Of a stretch of 6,079 bases of DNA, positions 5,346 through 6,079 are shown piece by piece; position 1 is the stretch's first letter, and the number at the start of each line of letters is the position of its first letter. The notes under the pieces were generated by a model. That model had not been told where the DNA came from and did no database searches. It was given only the letters and a program-made list of their open reading frames with translations. The position numbers were made by a program, and so were the translations under genes. Source of the stretch: Xanthobacteraceae bacterium (lineage in GTDB: Bacteria > Pseudomonadota > Alphaproteobacteria > Rhizobiales > Xanthobacteraceae); the NCBI GenBank assembly GCA_030043335.1, contig JASHXX010000340.1, positions 1 to 6,079 on the forward strand, given 5' to 3'.

Positions 5346-6079
5346 ATGACCGACCGAACACACCGCGCCGAGGCGACGCGGCGGCAATGGCTCGAGACCA
5401 TCGAGCGTCATCGCCGCGATCGCGATGCGCCCGGCTCCGCCGAGTTTTGGTCGCCGCGCCTCGACACCGCCTCGCGCGACGAGATCAGAGCGATCCAGGA
5501 TGACAAGATCGCTGCCGTGACCCCGTTCCTCTACGAGAACAGCGACTTCTATCGCCGCCGCTTCGATCGTCTCGGCCTCATTCCGTCTGACTTGCGCAAT
5601 GTCGACGACCTGACTGCGAGATGGCCGGTGATCGACAAGCTGGAAATGGCCGAGGACGCCGCCAAACAACCGCCTTACGGGACCTACACGACCATGAACG
5701 AAGCGCTTTGGCGTCAGCGCGGCTGGATGATGTTTTCCTCGTCCGGAACGACCGGCGCGCCGCGCGTATTTCGCTATTCGCATTTCGATCGCGAGCTGTG
5801 GGCATGGGCGAACGCGCGCGCGTTGCAGGCGATGAGTTTCCGCAAGGGCGACACAGTGTTTATGATCACCGGCTATGGGCCGCATGTCTGGGCCTGGGGC
5901 GTGCAATACGCACTGGCTAAAATGGGCCTGCCGTCGCTGCCAGGCGGGGGAATGGATGCCAGCGCCCGGGCCAACGTGGTCATCCGCTATCAGCCGTCCA
6001 TTCTGCTGTGCACGCCCTCTTACGCCCTTCATCTGGGGCGAACGCTCGAATCGCTCGGCGCCGATCCGCGCGCGACGGC
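5346..6079 (+). CDS. AMP-forming acyl/aryl-CoA ligase, phenylacetate-CoA ligase type, N-terminal part
   Basis: The frame begins at ATG 5346 with an excellent Shine-Dalgarno sequence (GGGAGGA, 5335-5341) and runs off the right edge after 244 codons. Such enzymes activate a carboxylic acid with ATP to an acyl-adenylate and transfer it to CoA. The head resembles PaaK-type ligases: FWSPRLDTASRDEI, then VTPFLYENSDFYRRRFD, where members have a helix leading to the substrate site. The adenylate-forming P-loop is SSSGTTGAPR at residues 131-140. An aromatic-rich stretch, GYGPHVWAWG (176-185), follows and probably lines the acyl pocket, then LPGGGMDASARANVV and ILLCTPSYALHLG. The substrate cannot be named. 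The downstream acid-binding and C-terminal subdomains are outside the window. It diverges from nudC with a 71-base gap that must hold the promoter. Confidence 0.85.
   Translation, partial: MTDRTHRAEATRRQWLETIERHRRDRDAPGSAEFWSPRLDTASRDEIRAIQDDKIAAVTPFLYENSDFYRRRFDRLGLIPSDLRNVDDLTARWPVIDKLEMAEDAAKQPPYGTYTTMNEALWRQRGWMMFSSSGTTGAPRVFRYSHFDRELWAWANARALQAMSFRKGDTVFMITGYGPHVWAWGVQYALAKMGLPSLPGGGMDASARANVVIRYQPSILLCTPSYALHLGRTLESLGADPRAT

Noticed and set aside
5295..6032. 245-codon minus-strand open frame opposite the ligase gene
   Set aside because: It covers the adenylate-forming motifs on the other strand, has no ribosome-binding site or recognisable fold, and is rich in Arg, Gly and His like other antisense shadows here.
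1..6079. CRISPR array, tRNA/rRNA genes, insertion sequence or phage-like genes
   Set aside because: No regularly spaced repeats, no cloverleaf-like sequence, no transposase or integrase motif and no target-site duplication were seen in any part.

Overview
This is a GC-rich window with strong G/C preference at third codon positions. It carries a gene set typical of Rhizobiales alphaproteobacteria: an ICMT-like membrane protein, a pilus-assembly N-terminal-domain protein, a TadE-like pair, an Lrp/AsnC regulator, a ROK fructokinase, NudC and an acyl-CoA ligase. A relative of Bradyrhizobium or Rhodopseudomonas is the best guess. That placement is inferred from gene content and codon style only.

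Layout. (1) 1-451, minus: the N-terminal 150 residues of a membrane protein that resembles the isoprenylcysteine carboxyl methyltransferase family; it runs off the left edge. (2) 452-856: a 405-base region between divergent genes with no confident gene. It holds a four-copy 14-bp tandem repeat on the start of gene 1, a hairpin with a UUCG loop, a coding-like frame without a start codon, and an AT-rich stretch before gene 2. (3) 857-2648, plus: a Tad-type pilus cassette made of a secreted protein with the CpaC-like N-terminal domain but no secretin domain, a 158-base spacer rich in inverted repeats, and two TadE-like membrane proteins that overlap by 4 bases. (4) 2658-3110, minus: an Lrp/AsnC regulator, convergent with the pilus genes across 9 bases; both stop codons lie in the arms of one stem-loop. 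(5) 3351-4256, plus: a ROK-family kinase closely resembling fructokinase Mak, divergent from the regulator across an AT-rich, palindrome-rich region. (6) 4279-5274, minus: NudC, an NADH/NAD-capped-RNA pyrophosphatase. (7) 5346-6079, plus: the N-terminal part of an AMP-forming ligase of the phenylacetate-CoA ligase type, cut by the right edge.

The pilus cassette is the only clear functional unit. It looks like an accessory locus that would depend on a Tad secretion ATPase, secretin and prepilin peptidase encoded elsewhere. The Lrp-type regulator probably controls itself and may control the kinase. NudC and the ligase appear to be ordinary metabolic genes. I found no convincing undescribed system; the more interesting signals are small-scale, at gene boundaries.
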